A DNA stretch of 64,000 nt from Bryopsis sp. KO-2023 (lineage: Eukaryota; Chlorophyta; Ulvophyceae; Bryopsidales; Bryopsidaceae). The stretch covers positions 5,084,001 to 5,148,000 of the forward strand of contig BSYQ01000001.1 of assembly GCA_030272585.1 (NCBI GenBank). The letters run 5' to 3'. The stretch's first letter is position 1. Each line of letters opens with the position of its first letter. Under the pieces are notes generated by a model. That model saw only the letters and a list, made by a program, of their open reading frames with translations, was not told the DNA's origin and made no database searches. Of the stretch, positions 33,873 through 42,650 are shown in pieces. Position numbers and translations under genes: made by a program.

Positions 33873-36475
33873 CTAGGACATTGCCTCACAGGGTGACCCT
33901 TCTTTCCACAAAGATAACAATTATATCCCCCTCCCCCCTGGGGGTTCTGTCTTCCCTGATTGGCTTGTCCTCTTCCACGGTTACCACCACCGCGTCCACG
34001 TCCACCACCACCACGTCCTCCTCCTCGTCCTTGTTGCTGTTGCTGCTGCTGTTGCACTCCTGCGGCAGCTTGTGGTGGTGCTTGGGCTGGTGGTGTGGGG
34101 TTCTGCTGCTGCTGACCCTGATTCTGGCCTTTCTTTTTTCTTCCACCACGCCAGACTCCTTTCTTTTTCTGATTGGTTTGCCCTCCTTGGCCTTGTGTTC
34201 CAACTCCAAGGGCTTCCAATCGTTCGGCGGATATGATGGCGGCCTCGACATCTCGAGGTACCGTTGCCGCGACTAACTTCTGAACTTCACTTTTAAGTCC
34301 ATCCACGAAGAGCAAATACTGGTGATCCTCTTCGAGGTCTGGAATCCTCAAGACTAACCGCTGAAACTCTTTTACAAACTGCTTCACGGTTCCAGTCTGC
34401 TTGAGTTTATGGAGGTCACGCCACGCTTCATCTCGATCACTAGAGAATTCGAAAGCTGTAGCTAAGCCATCCATGAAGTCCATCCAGTCACGGAAGGGTG
34501 GTCTTTCACCTCGGTGAATTTTCAACTCTTGCATCGTTAACCAATCCGAGGCAGCTCCATAAAGGTTAGTGGCCATAATCGATTGCCACTGTGCTTCATG
34601 CACTCCGCAGGTCCTCAAATACCGCGTCATGAGCACTTGCCATTTACGGGCTTTTGGTTCTCCACTTCCGTTAAATGCGCGAGGCATTTGCAACTTGACG
34701 GTGCTAGGCAACCACTGTCCTTGCCTAGGAGGTCCTGGGCCTGCTGGTCCAGCGCCACCTCCACCTCCACCTCCACCAGGAGGTCCACCGGGAGGTCCAC
34801 CGCCTCCACCATCTCCACCGCCGCCACCACCTCCACCGCCATCAGGCGCACCTGGAATGCGGGAAGGTGGGCGGTTTCGTCTGTCGCGGTAATCATCACC
34901 GCCGTCATCATCTGGGTCGTCATCACCAGGGTCTCCAAAGTTACCTCGCATGCGAGGAACTCGACTGGGTCCACCAGTAGACTCATATGAACCAAGTGCA
35001 GCAAAGGGATTATTTTCTACCCTTGCTCCCAATGCACTTAACCCAAGTCCCAATCTTCCAGTACGTGTGGGGATCTGCATGGGTTCTTTTCCCTTCTCTT
35101 CTCTGACCTGTGCCTTAGCACGCTCAAGGTCAATTTGATATAACACTTCTGCTGAGGAGAGAACTCTTGGGTTAGTTCGTGTGGGTCTACGTGATCCATC
35201 GGCAGAGTCGGGTTCTGAGATGCGTACTCCAGGCTGAGCTCTTGTACTTGGAGGTATCAATTGAGGGAATGTGAAATCAGCGTCTGGTGCGCTATCCACT
35301 GCAGTGCATGGTGGTGCTTCTGCAGCAACAATTTCACCCTCCTCGACCTGTACTGCTGGAGGAGCCGGTATTGTTGAGGTTCCTGCCCCAACCATTCCTA
35401 CCGCGAAGCTCTGATCTAGTGGCGGCCATGATGCAGCCAACTGCTTTACTGATTTCTTCGGCAGTGGCATCCCAAAGGCTGAGTCCTCAGGCTCAGGAGA
35501 AGTTGATTCTTCACGCTCTGGCGATACTGCACGAGCATCACTTCCACTTTGGGCACTCTGACTTCCGCCACTCACATCCTCCATGCTTCGTTCCAGGCCA
35601 GATAATCTTAAGGCAACCACATCAGCTGCATCTTGCTGCTGATCCCAGGTTTTGGATGCCTTTTTCTCCAAGGCAATCAAATCTTTTTGAATTGCTACTC
35701 TGGAGCTCTGCAAACGCTTCACCTCCGCACCTTGCTTATGCAAGGACTCCCGAAACAATTCTAGAGTCCGTTCGACTTTTTCGTTGGAATCCGCAACAGT
35801 TCCTAATAAGCCTTCAATTCTCCGCCCTTGAACAAGGGATAACTCGGAGAGTTGTTTTAACTGAAGTGCTGATGCTTCAGTTGCTTCTTTTAGGTCAGCA
35901 AAACGAGAGTCCGCTAGAATGTCTGCGGCATCCATTCTCCTCGTTATTGCGTCCACAGAAGCTTTGATCTCGGCTCTTTCTTTCCTATGGTCGATATCCT
36001 GGCGTAATAGCCTCTGCTCGTATCGACTATGTTGAGCCGCTACTGAATCCAGCTTCTGCTGTTGCGACACCACCGCATGCTGTGTGGCCTCAACCTGTTG
36101 CGCATGCTGGTGCTGTGTTTCCAGCGCCTGCCCGATCACCTCTGATGCGCCAGCCAGTTGGTTCGACACAGAGGCCTCAGCATGGGCTAGCCTCTGCCCC
36201 AGTGTCTGGTCAACTTGCTGCAGGTGACCCCTTAGCCCGTGGGCTAAATCGTCCACACGGTCATGGACCGCATCCACATCCTCTCTTAAGGCTTCCGCAT
36301 CAGCTCCCATGTCTATGTCGACAGCTGCTTGCTGGACATTGTGGATGTTCTGGACGTTTATTTGTTGATACACAACATTGGGTGCGTCAGGCAATTCCTC
36401 ATCGAACTCAGGTTCAATCCCTGGCTCTTCAACTTGAGGCTCGCGCACTGCCAATGCGTGTTCACGGTCAGCCAT
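33824..36475 (-). CDS. gag: Ty3-A Gag
   Basis: 883 codons. The long N-terminal half is coiled coil (VHDRVDDLAHGLRGHLQQVD and following, about 60-290), followed by an acidic/proline linker. A Gly/Pro-rich tract (about 535-580) precedes the retrotransposon Gag core (about 600-760, VKLQMPRAFNGSGEPKARKW, YLRTCGVHEAQWQ, FRDWMDFMDGLATAFEF). A Q-rich and RGG-rich region then leads to one CX2CX4HX4C zinc knuckle (CYLCGKKGHPVRQC) at the C-terminus. It starts about 145 nt downstream of the 5' LTR. At 883 residues it is much longer than a minimal Ty3 Gag, mainly because of the coiled-coil extension. Confidence 0.92.
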   Translation of the reverse strand: MADREHALAVREPQVEEPGIEPEFDEELPDAPNVVYQQINVQNIHNVQQAAVDIDMGADAEALREDVDAVHDRVDDLAHGLRGHLQQVDQTLGQRLAHAEASVSNQLAGASEVIGQALETQHQHAQQVEATQHAVVSQQQKLDSVAAQHSRYEQRLLRQDIDHRKERAEIKASVDAITRRMDAADILADSRFADLKEATEASALQLKQLSELSLVQGRRIEGLLGTVADSNEKVERTLELFRESLHKQGAEVKRLQSSRVAIQKDLIALEKKASKTWDQQQDAADVVALRLSGLERSMEDVSGGSQSAQSGSDARAVSPEREESTSPEPEDSAFGMPLPKKSVKQLAASWPPLDQSFAVGMVGAGTSTIPAPPAVQVEEGEIVAAEAPPCTAVDSAPDADFTFPQLIPPSTRAQPGVRISEPDSADGSRRPTRTNPRVLSSAEVLYQIDLERAKAQVREEKGKEPMQIPTRTGRLGLGLSALGARVENNPFAALGSYESTGGPSRVPRMRGNFGDPGDDDPDDDGGDDYRDRRNRPPSRIPGAPDGGGGGGGGGDGGGGGPPGGPPGGGGGGGGAGPAGPGPPRQGQWLPSTVKLQMPRAFNGSGEPKARKWQVLMTRYLRTCGVHEAQWQSIMATNLYGAASDWLTMQELKIHRGERPPFRDWMDFMDGLATAFEFSSDRDEAWRDLHKLKQTGTVKQFVKEFQRLVLRIPDLEEDHQYLLFVDGLKSEVQKLVAATVPRDVEAAIISAERLEALGVGTQGQGGQTNQKKKGVWRGGRKKKGQNQGQQQQNPTPPAQAPPQAAAGVQQQQQQQQGRGGGRGGGGRGRGGGNRGRGQANQGRQNPQGGGGYNCYLCGKKGHPVRQCPRLEEVKNLPDVKKMLN

Positions 36476-36606
36476 GGTCTCTCAGCCACTATTTGGGAGT
36501 ACTCAACAACCACGGTTGGAGTTTCTCTCTACCAAACAAACAAACAAAAACGTTTGTTGCGCCACGTTCACAAGTTTCGATCTCAAGAACTTAAAGTTCT
36601 TGCCCC

Positions 36607-36618
36607 GCTCCGAAACCA
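36607..36618 (-). promoter_or_regulatory. Primer-binding site of Ty3-A
   Basis: TGGTTTCGGAGC on the minus strand, two bases after the 5' LTR end. Confidence 0.8.
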
Positions 36619-36620
36619 AT

Positions 36621-37046
36621 TGATAGTGAAGCTTGTGGGTGACGCAATAGTGGTCGGCTGTGTTGATTGGATTCGTGATAACTTGCTGGCTAACGCAAGT
36701 ATACTTGTGGGGTTTGTTGGTTTAGACAACTCTCTAGCTAGCGCGGTTGTGAACGCTACTAGAGCACTTGGGTTGGGAAGTGATTGCGTCAGGCAAACAC
36801 TTAACACACACACACACAAACACACACACAAGCGGGAACACACCAATCCCACGAATCCCGAGTTCTTACAAAATAAAGTGAATAAGAATGTCAAAACAAC
36901 GAGTGGGCCTCTTAAGTACCCCTAAGTGTAGTACGCTGACGCATGCCCCAAACTCTGGGTCTAATCTGTCTTACTCGTGAACCCACATGCGTCAGCCACC
37001 CTCGGCTCTATCCCAAACTACCTCGTATAGCGCTAAAAGACTAACA
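36621..37046 (-). repeat. 5' LTR of Ty3-A
   Basis: 426 bp, matching the 3' LTR at every base compared. Confidence 0.93.
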
Positions 37047-37249
37047 CTGTGGCTGTCGACTTCCTGGTTGTCCCCGCTTCCTCTGCCGAATCAGAGAGAT
37101 CATTCAGCCAATCGGGAGCCCTGGTTCGTGCCCGCCGTGCTTCCCTCAGCCCAGACAACGTCCAAGCCCTGAGTTTCATAAAACACAACAAGGGCCTTTT
37201 TAGGAACTAGTGTTTTTTTGGGGGGCAGAGAGGGGGTGGATTGTGTTTC

Positions 37250-37445
37250 TTTTGCTTGACTGGGTTTCTTTTGCTTGACTGGGTTTTATTAGTGAACTGG
37301 GTTTTATTTGCTTGACTGGGTTTTATTCGCTTGACTGGGTTTTATTTGTGAACTGGGTTTTATTTGCTTGACTGGGTTTTATTTGCTTGACTGGGTTTTA
37401 TTTGCGAGCTGGGTTTTATTTGTGAACTGGGTTTTTTTTATCAAC
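37250..37445 (+). repeat. Tandem repeat in hAT-1 3' untranslated region
   Basis: About ten copies of a roughly 20-bp unit, GACTGGGTTTTATTTGCTT with variants, directly after the transposase stop (37208-37210). Confidence 0.8.
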
Positions 37446-37614
37446 TGCTTTGTTATCATGATATGATTGTGTACGTTTGCCATGTTGCACTCTTAACTTC
37501 AATATAAGCCCCCAGGGGGATCCCCTGCTGAATGGGTTTTGGACTGGGAAAGTTCAAGAAAGAACACCCAATCAGTTAGCCACACTCATGGCAAGGTAGA
37601 GTGAAAAGGAAATC

Positions 37615-38106
37615 AGGATCGGTACAACACCGACCAACGATCGGTGCGCGTAACGCGATCGATCGTTGTTGTAACGTCTTCTCTCGGTACAGACGTTATA
37701 GGAGCCGGTGTAGACGTTACTGATAACGTACTGCGTTACAACAACGCTTTGGCGTTACAGTAACGTCGGATCGTTGTTGTACCGACCTGGCCGTTGTTGT
37801 AACGTGTTATCGTTACATGTAACGCAACCGATCGTTGTTGTAACGTCTTGCCTCGGTGCGGACGTTATAGCAGCCGGCGTAGACGTTACTGATAACGTAC
37901 TGCGTTACAACAACGCTTTGGCGTTACAGTAACGTCGGATCGTTGTTGTACCGGACTTGGACGTTGTTGTACCGACTGGGTCGTTGTTGTAACGTGTGCA
38001 ACGTGTTGTAACGTCCGGTCGGTGCGTGCACCGACCGGACACGTTACTGTACCGACCCTGTGCGTTACGGTACGGTGCGTTACAAACGGGTTACTGCCCA
38101 GCTCTG
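37615..38106. repeat. hAT-1 3' subterminal repeats with 170-bp tandem duplication
   Basis: Dense GTTGTTGTAACG, GTTACTGATAACGTACTGCG and CGGTCGGTGCG units. A block at about 37650-37788 is repeated with small changes at about 37820-37957. The terminal 340 bp are nearly the same as 54360-54699. Confidence 0.8.
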
Positions 38107-40715
38107 CTCGCAAGCTGGCATCGGTGGTGTTCTAATGCAGCGGACAGAAAAAGGATTACACCCTGTGTGTTTCGAGTCGCACAAGTTCACGGAGGCAGAA
38201 CAGAACTATCCTGTTCACGAGCAGGAGCTCCTTGCGATTGTGCACTGCCTAAAAAAATGGCGCACATATCTGGAGGGGCGGCACTTCGTTTTGCGAACGG
38301 ATAATGCGAGTTTGGTGTGGCTCGACACTCAGAAAGGATTAACGCGACGACAGGTGCGATGGACGCAGTTCCTAGCACCGTTTGACTTCGACACTGTGCA
38401 CATAAAAGGGACGGACAACGTTGTGGCCGACGCCTTGAGTAGGTGTCCTCAACCCAATCGGAGTTCTGGATTGAGTTCAGGAGGGGATGAGGAGTCGTCA
38501 GCCCAACAGAAGTCGTCAGGCAAAGTGATTGAGTTGTGGAAAGATGAATGTGTTGATCGGAAAGTTGCAGGAACAACGAACAGACAAATGCTGAAGGAGA
38601 ATAGGACAAATGGAAATCAAGCTGAAAAAGGACAACAGAACCAGAAATTAATGGAACAGGAGGGGGAACTTGGTTCTCTCCAAACACCCAACCAGAGATA
38701 GGACTTGGGCCGATTTTTTGGTCCGCCTCCGGTCCGGTCCGGTTACGGTCGGGTTACGGTCACCGTAATACGGCCGTAAAAAGGTCCCGTAACCGTAAAT
38801 TTTTACTAATTTACGGTCATTTACGGTCATTTACGGAAATTTACGGTCATTTACGGAAATTTACGGTCATTTACGGATTTTTACGGAAATTTACGGATTT
38901 TTACGGAATTTTACGGAATTTTACGGTCAATTACGGTCAGAGTAAATTTGTACTCCGGTTACGGTCCGGTTACGGTGGTTACGGTCCGGTACGGTGACCG
39001 TAACCGTAAAGTCCTATCTCTGCACCCAACAGAGAACAAGAACAGAATGGCAACCAAACTGAACAAGAGAGTCTGATTAAGAAGCAAACTGGGGATATGC
39101 TATCACAGACTGAAATAAACAAACTGCTAGAAACATCTGGTGCTGGGGATAGCACAGGTGTAAGGAAGCCTTCAGGGCTACCACTGGAACAAAAGAACAA
39201 AGGAAGTGGAGGGGAAGAGGAAGAAAACACCCCTGGCACAGGCAAACCAGTAGAGACTGGAATTTCGACTGATGAGTTGAATGAAGGTCCAGTGGCAGCT
39301 CTAAAACCACCTAAGAGTGAGGGAAAGTCCAAGAAAGAAGTGAGGATTAATCCACAAGCAACTGAGTTGAAATGTTGGTCTTCTGGAGAGGAATCTGATG
39401 GGATCCCTGAGAAGTTAAGACCACTTGGACAGCGACTGGTAAATGATGCAGACAGTTGCAGAATGGAGGCAAAAATGGCACAGAATCAAACTATGGATGG
39501 AGGAGCCCCATCCCTGAATGTGTTGACAAGAAGTCAAGTGGAACAAGTGAAGATACCAAGAGAAAAGATCAGAACTGAGCAAGGAAAAGATGGATACTGC
39601 ATCAACATCAAGGAACTACTGGAGAAACAGGATGCAAATGTCATCAAACAATTCAAGTTACAGGAAGGAACTCTCATGAGGAAAACTGGGCAATTAGTCA
39701 TCCCCACATCCATCAGACATGATGTCTTGAAAGAGGCACATGACTCAGCTATAGCAGGCCATAAGGGCAGAGAGAGGACTCTTGATCTAATCAAGAGATA
39801 CTTCTATTGGAGAAGATTGGATAAGGATGTGGCTGAATATTGCAGAACTTGTCCTAAATGCCAGAAATCAAAATCAGAAGCGAAGCTTCCAGCTGGGAAG
39901 CTACAGCCGCCTCCGATACCGGAACGACGCTGGGAGTTGGTCAGTCTCGACTTGATTGTGCAGCTTCCGGAAACAGAAAGAGGGCATTCGGCAATTGTGG
40001 TGTTCGTCGACAGGATGAGCAAAATGACGCACTTCATACCAACGTCGACGAGCGCGTCTGCCAGGGATTTGGCTGATATATTCTTCAGAGAGGTGTGGCG
40101 ACACCACGGGATGCCGACGAGTTTGGTGTCGGACCGCGACAGTCGGTTCGTCTCGGCATTCTGGCGACGACTCATGGAGCTGAGCGGGACGTCTCTGAAG
40201 ATGAGTTCGGCGTTCCACCCTCAGACCGACGGCCAAACAGAAAGGATGAACCGCGTGCTGGAGGAGACATTACGCTGCTATGTCGACGCGCGACGGCGCG
40301 ACTGGGACGAAAGACTTCCGGCCGCCGAGTTCGCGTATAACAATGGAAAACATGCGTCGACAGGCCATACACCGTTCTATTTGAACTCAGGGGAGCATCC
40401 GTTAGTGCCGATGGCGCTTATCGGAGGTCGACGCGTCGAGAGCGAGATTCGCGGCGTGCACGACATTCTGTCGAATATGAAGAATGACTTGGATTTGGCA
40501 AAACAACTGTGGAAACAAGCTCAGGAGAGGCAACGGAAGTATGCCGACAAGTCGCGACGTGAAGAAGAGTTCGCGGTTGGAGATCGAGTTTTGCTGACGA
40601 CCCAGAATCTGTCATTTGCTGGCAGCGGGATTTCGCCGAAGCTCGGACCACGTTTCGTGGGACCGTTTGAAGTGGTCGCAAGAGTCGGAAAGGTTGCGTA
40701 TAAGCTGAAGTCTGT
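38107..40715 (+). pseudogene. pol: Ty3-B fragment: RNase H and integrase, interrupted by MITE B
   Basis: The open frame starts inside RNase H directly at the hAT-1 terminus (SQAGIGGVLMQ) and continues with YPVHEQELLAIVHCL and VADALSRCP. A long low-complexity linker is cut by the MITE at 38693-39022. Removing 338 bp (MITE plus one 8-bp duplication) returns both parts to one frame. The second part has the integrase zinc motif (HDSAIAGHKG...CPKCQKSK), DDE regions (SLDLIVQLP, VSDRDSRFVSAFW, TDGQTERMNRVLEE) and the GPY/F region (PRFVGPFEVVARVGKVAYKLK). It then ends abruptly near 40715, where a minus-strand chromodomain begins. The protease, reverse transcriptase and LTRs are absent. Codon composition shifts from A-rich in the linker to GC-rich in the integrase. 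Confidence 0.85.
38693..39022. mobile_element. F4 MITE copy B, 330 bp, in a Ty3 pol frame
   Basis: Ends CAGAGATAGGACTT and AAGTCCTATCTCTG, with the exact 8-bp duplication CACCCAAC (38685-38692, 39023-39030). The interior is repeats of TTTACGGTCAT, TTTACGGAAA and TCCGGTTACGG. No tRNA-like module is seen in this copy. Confidence 0.92.
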
Positions 40716-41269
40716 AGGTATTCCGGTCGTCCTTCGCCTCGATCGTCGTAAAGTCGTCACCACCAATCACGTCCGCCCCCGAAGGATAGCTTCTTCCTTC
40801 GTAGGCTGGATTCCGACCAGTTGGTGGTATGCCGCCACCCTTTCTGACGCGTTAACCAAGTGCTTCCACGGCTCCCAGGAATCGTGTTCGATCCCATAGC
40901 CGACCCAGCGAATCAGATATCTCCTTGTCACCATACTATGGATCCGATCACGATCTAATCGGTCGTGGATTGATCGGTCCGACCGATTAAATCGTGATCG
41001 GGTTTTTCCGATCAGATCGATCGCCGATCAAATCGGTTTGGCCGATCATCGATGGAGATCGGCCGATCACCAATCTGATCGGCTGACCGATTTAATCGGC
41101 CAACTTTGATCGGCCGATCACGATCAAACCGATCAACGTCAGCCGATCAAGTGCCGACAGGTCGCGGCGCTTGATCGGGATCGGGATCGGGATCGGAGAT
41201 GCCGATTAGATCGGATCATGATCGGTCAATTGATCGGTCCATCACAAATGCCGAGAAATCACCACCCGC

Positions 41270-41350
41270 AGGTGTTTCTGGGGTGCAGGGATTCGAACCT
41301 GGGACCTAACAGACTAGAGACAGACGCATTAACGCTTGGACCACTCGGAG
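41270..41350 (-). repeat. tRNA-like module, left arm of F3
   Basis: On the minus strand GTGGTCCAAGCG (box A-like) precedes a perfect box B GGTTCGAATCC (41299-41289). The GAGTGGTCCAAGCG D-arm resembles class II tRNAs (Leu/Ser), but the folded arms are degenerate. Confidence 0.6.
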
Positions 41351-41435
41351 CCACGGTCATTAGGTCATCCGTGTCATTATATACCTCAGTTTGTCGGACT
41401 GACAGATCACGTATATAATGACACGGATGACCTAC

Positions 41436-41990
41436 AAACCGTGGCTCCGAGTGGTCCAAGCGTTAGTGAGTATGCTTCTAATCAGTGATAGGACTTTACG
41501 GTTACGGTCACCGTAACCGTACCGTAACGCCGTAACCGGACCGTAACCGGAGTACAATTTTCGTCGGAAAATCGTACTTTTACGGCCGTAACCGTAGCTC
41601 CGTACCGCTCCGTACCGCTCCGTACCGGACCGTAATGACCGTAACGGCCGTACCAACCGTAAACCGTAGAAAGTGACCCCCGCGGGGTCCCACGATTCCA
41701 AAGGAACCCAGGGGGATTCGAACCTGCGACCCTACAGACTGCAGCCTAACGCTTTAGCACTGAACCACACTACTTCACGATGATTTAGGGCCTGCCGTAG
41801 CTATACCGTACCTGTTCCGTACCGTAAAAACAGCATATTACTCCGGTTACGGTACGGAATTACGGCCGTAGTACGGTGACCGTAACCCGACCGTAACCGG
41901 ACCGGACCGGAGCCGGACCAAAAAATCGGCCCAAGTCCTATCTCTGCTTCTAATCCGTTAGGTACCCGGTTCGAATCCTTCTACCTCAGA
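41436..41990 (+). repeat. tRNA-like module, right arm of F3, split by MITE C
   Basis: The inverted partner of the previous module. GGCTCCGAGTGGTCCAAGCG starts at 41442 and box B GGTTCGAATCC lies at 41968-41978. MITE C sits between them, at the position corresponding to the anticodon loop. Confidence 0.65.
41483..41946. mobile_element. F4 MITE copy C, 464 bp, inside F3
   Basis: Ends CAGTGATAGGACTT and AAGTCCTATCTCTG, with the exact 8-bp duplication CTTCTAAT (41475-41482, 41947-41954). The centre carries the same minus-strand tRNA-like module as copy A (box B 41724-41714, box A-like 41767-41757). Confidence 0.92.
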
Positions 41991-42650
41991 AACACCTGCG
42001 GGTGGTGACTTGTCGGCATTTTCGCGAGACCGATCAATTCATCGATCAAATGATCAATACCGATCATGATCGGATGCAGGTCCGATCACGATCGGCCGAT
42101 CACGATCACACCGATCAAGGTCAGCCGATGAAGTGCCGACAGGTCGCGGCGCTTGATCGTGATCGGGATCGTGATCGGAACAACCGATCAGATCGGTGAT
42201 CGGCGAACCGATCACGATCACGATCAACATGTGATCGGACGATCAAGAGCACGATCAACATTTGATCGGCCGATCACGATCACGATCACCGATCAGCCAA
42301 AAATGAAAAAAAAAAAAAAAAAAACCGATCATTGCTAAAATCGGTTCTAGGACGCAGTTATGATGTCGGATTACTGCTGTGACCTAATATTACCTTAGTT
42401 TTGGAAGATCGATCAGATCCATAGTATGCTTGTCACCTTCCGTCCACGTTTTGTTTCCTTGTGATCCAGCACTCTCTCGACTTCGTATTCGAGTTCCTGT
42501 TCATTAATCACCGGTGCTGGCGGTTCTGGTTCAGGTCGTCGAAAGTCTGACGACTCCTTAAATCTCCGCAATCTCACAATACGGAAAACGTCGTGAATTT
42601 TCCACGTCTCCGGTAACTTCCGCGAGGGAGCGGTTATCGGATTGCGTGAT

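Larger units (their letters stand above)
26951..37046 (-). mobile_element. Complete Ty3 chromovirus (Ty3-A), identical LTRs
   Basis: Two 426-bp LTRs (26951-27376, 36621-37046) with no difference found between them, and a 5-bp target duplication CTGTG (26946-26950, 37047-37051). Open gag, pol and a third ORF are read on the minus strand. The primer-binding site TGGTTTCGGAGC lies next to the 36621 LTR, and a G-rich polypurine tract (about 27377-27390) lies next to the other. It splits exon 9 of the hAT-1 transposase without disturbing its frame apart from the insertion. Identical LTRs and intact frames mean recent insertion and possible activity. Confidence 0.95.
14780..37210 (+). pseudogene. 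hAT-1 transposase, interrupted by two LTR elements and a stop codon
   Basis: Ten coding blocks: 14780-15079, 15268-15425, 15533-15749, 15875-16130, 16548-16797, 25335-25619, 25745-25855, 26073-26343, 26636-26950 and 37052-37210. Blocks 9 and 10 are one exon split by the Ty3 insertion, and the non-coding LTR element sits in intron 5. Joined phases agree throughout, giving about 773 codons, a normal hAT length. Motifs: AWVKALF near residue 90; a BED-type finger (CQLC...GHAKSH) in exon 2; ALTCDAWTS and VTDCGSNVV with the first two catalytic aspartate regions; CVLHLL; TRWNS; and the C-terminal dimerisation block SSAESERSFSQSG. An in-frame TAG in exon 6 (25368-25370, after AILDRL) breaks the frame. 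This copy is therefore inactive even apart from its insertions, unless the stop is read through. Confidence 0.82.
14309..38106 (+). mobile_element. hAT-1 transposon carrying two nested LTR insertions
   Basis: Left terminus CAGAGCTGGGC (14309) and right terminus GCCCAGCTCTG (ending 38106) bracket a hAT transposase gene. Excluding the insertions at 16883-25267 and 26951-37046, the element is about 5.3 kb. The 8-bp flanks differ (GTGTTGGT and CTCGCAAG), unlike the smaller family member at 53742-54699, whose flanks match. The two ends may therefore come from different copies. Subterminal DNA is built of GTTGTTGTAACG and TACCGTAACG repeats. Confidence 0.75.
40932..42428. mobile_element. GATCGG-repeat foldback element (F3) with 8-bp target duplication
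   Basis: Termini CATACTATGGATC and GATCCATAGTATG, with an exact 8-bp duplication CTTGTCAC (40924-40931, 42429-42436). Arms at about 40945-41260 and 42000-42330 are degenerate CCGATCACGATC/GATCGG repeats. The whole element is palindromic around about 41395, ignoring the MITE inserted at 41483-41946. No coding capacity. The 8-bp duplication is hAT-like, but the terminus is not the CAG type of the other families. Confidence 0.85.
40716..42650 (-). pseudogene. pol: Integrase C-terminus and chromodomain, inverted part of Ty3-B, split by F3
   Basis: On the minus strand, 42650-42429 encodes KLPETWKIHDVFRIVRLRRF and then LEYEVERVLDHKETKRGRKVT. After skipping the element at 40932-42428 the frame continues at 40931 as RRYLIRWVGYGIEHDSWEP to a stop near 40760. 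That is a normal chromovirus C-terminus with a complete chromodomain. The plus-strand frame stops making sense (AYKLK) exactly where this one begins (KLPETW), so the two halves look like one gene whose 3' end was inverted. The alternative is two independent fragments meeting by chance. The plus-strand open frame to 40899 is antisense to this chromodomain. Confidence 0.75.

Noticed and set aside
34569-35967. Plus-strand frames (107-226 codons) over Ty3-A gag
   Set aside because: Antisense shadows of gag; proline- and serine-rich because gag is Gly- and Gln-rich.
37250-37445. CRISPR-like array (regular short repeats)
   Set aside because: Direct tandem repeats without unique spacers, in a eukaryotic transposon 3' UTR.
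40716-40899. C-terminal 60 residues of the plus-strand Ty3-B frame as a novel domain
   Set aside because: This stretch is antisense to a recognisable chromodomain, which explains it better.
41270-41350. Complete tRNA genes at the box B matches
   Set aside because: Box B is perfect, but acceptor and anticodon stems do not pair into a cloverleaf; called tRNA-like modules only.
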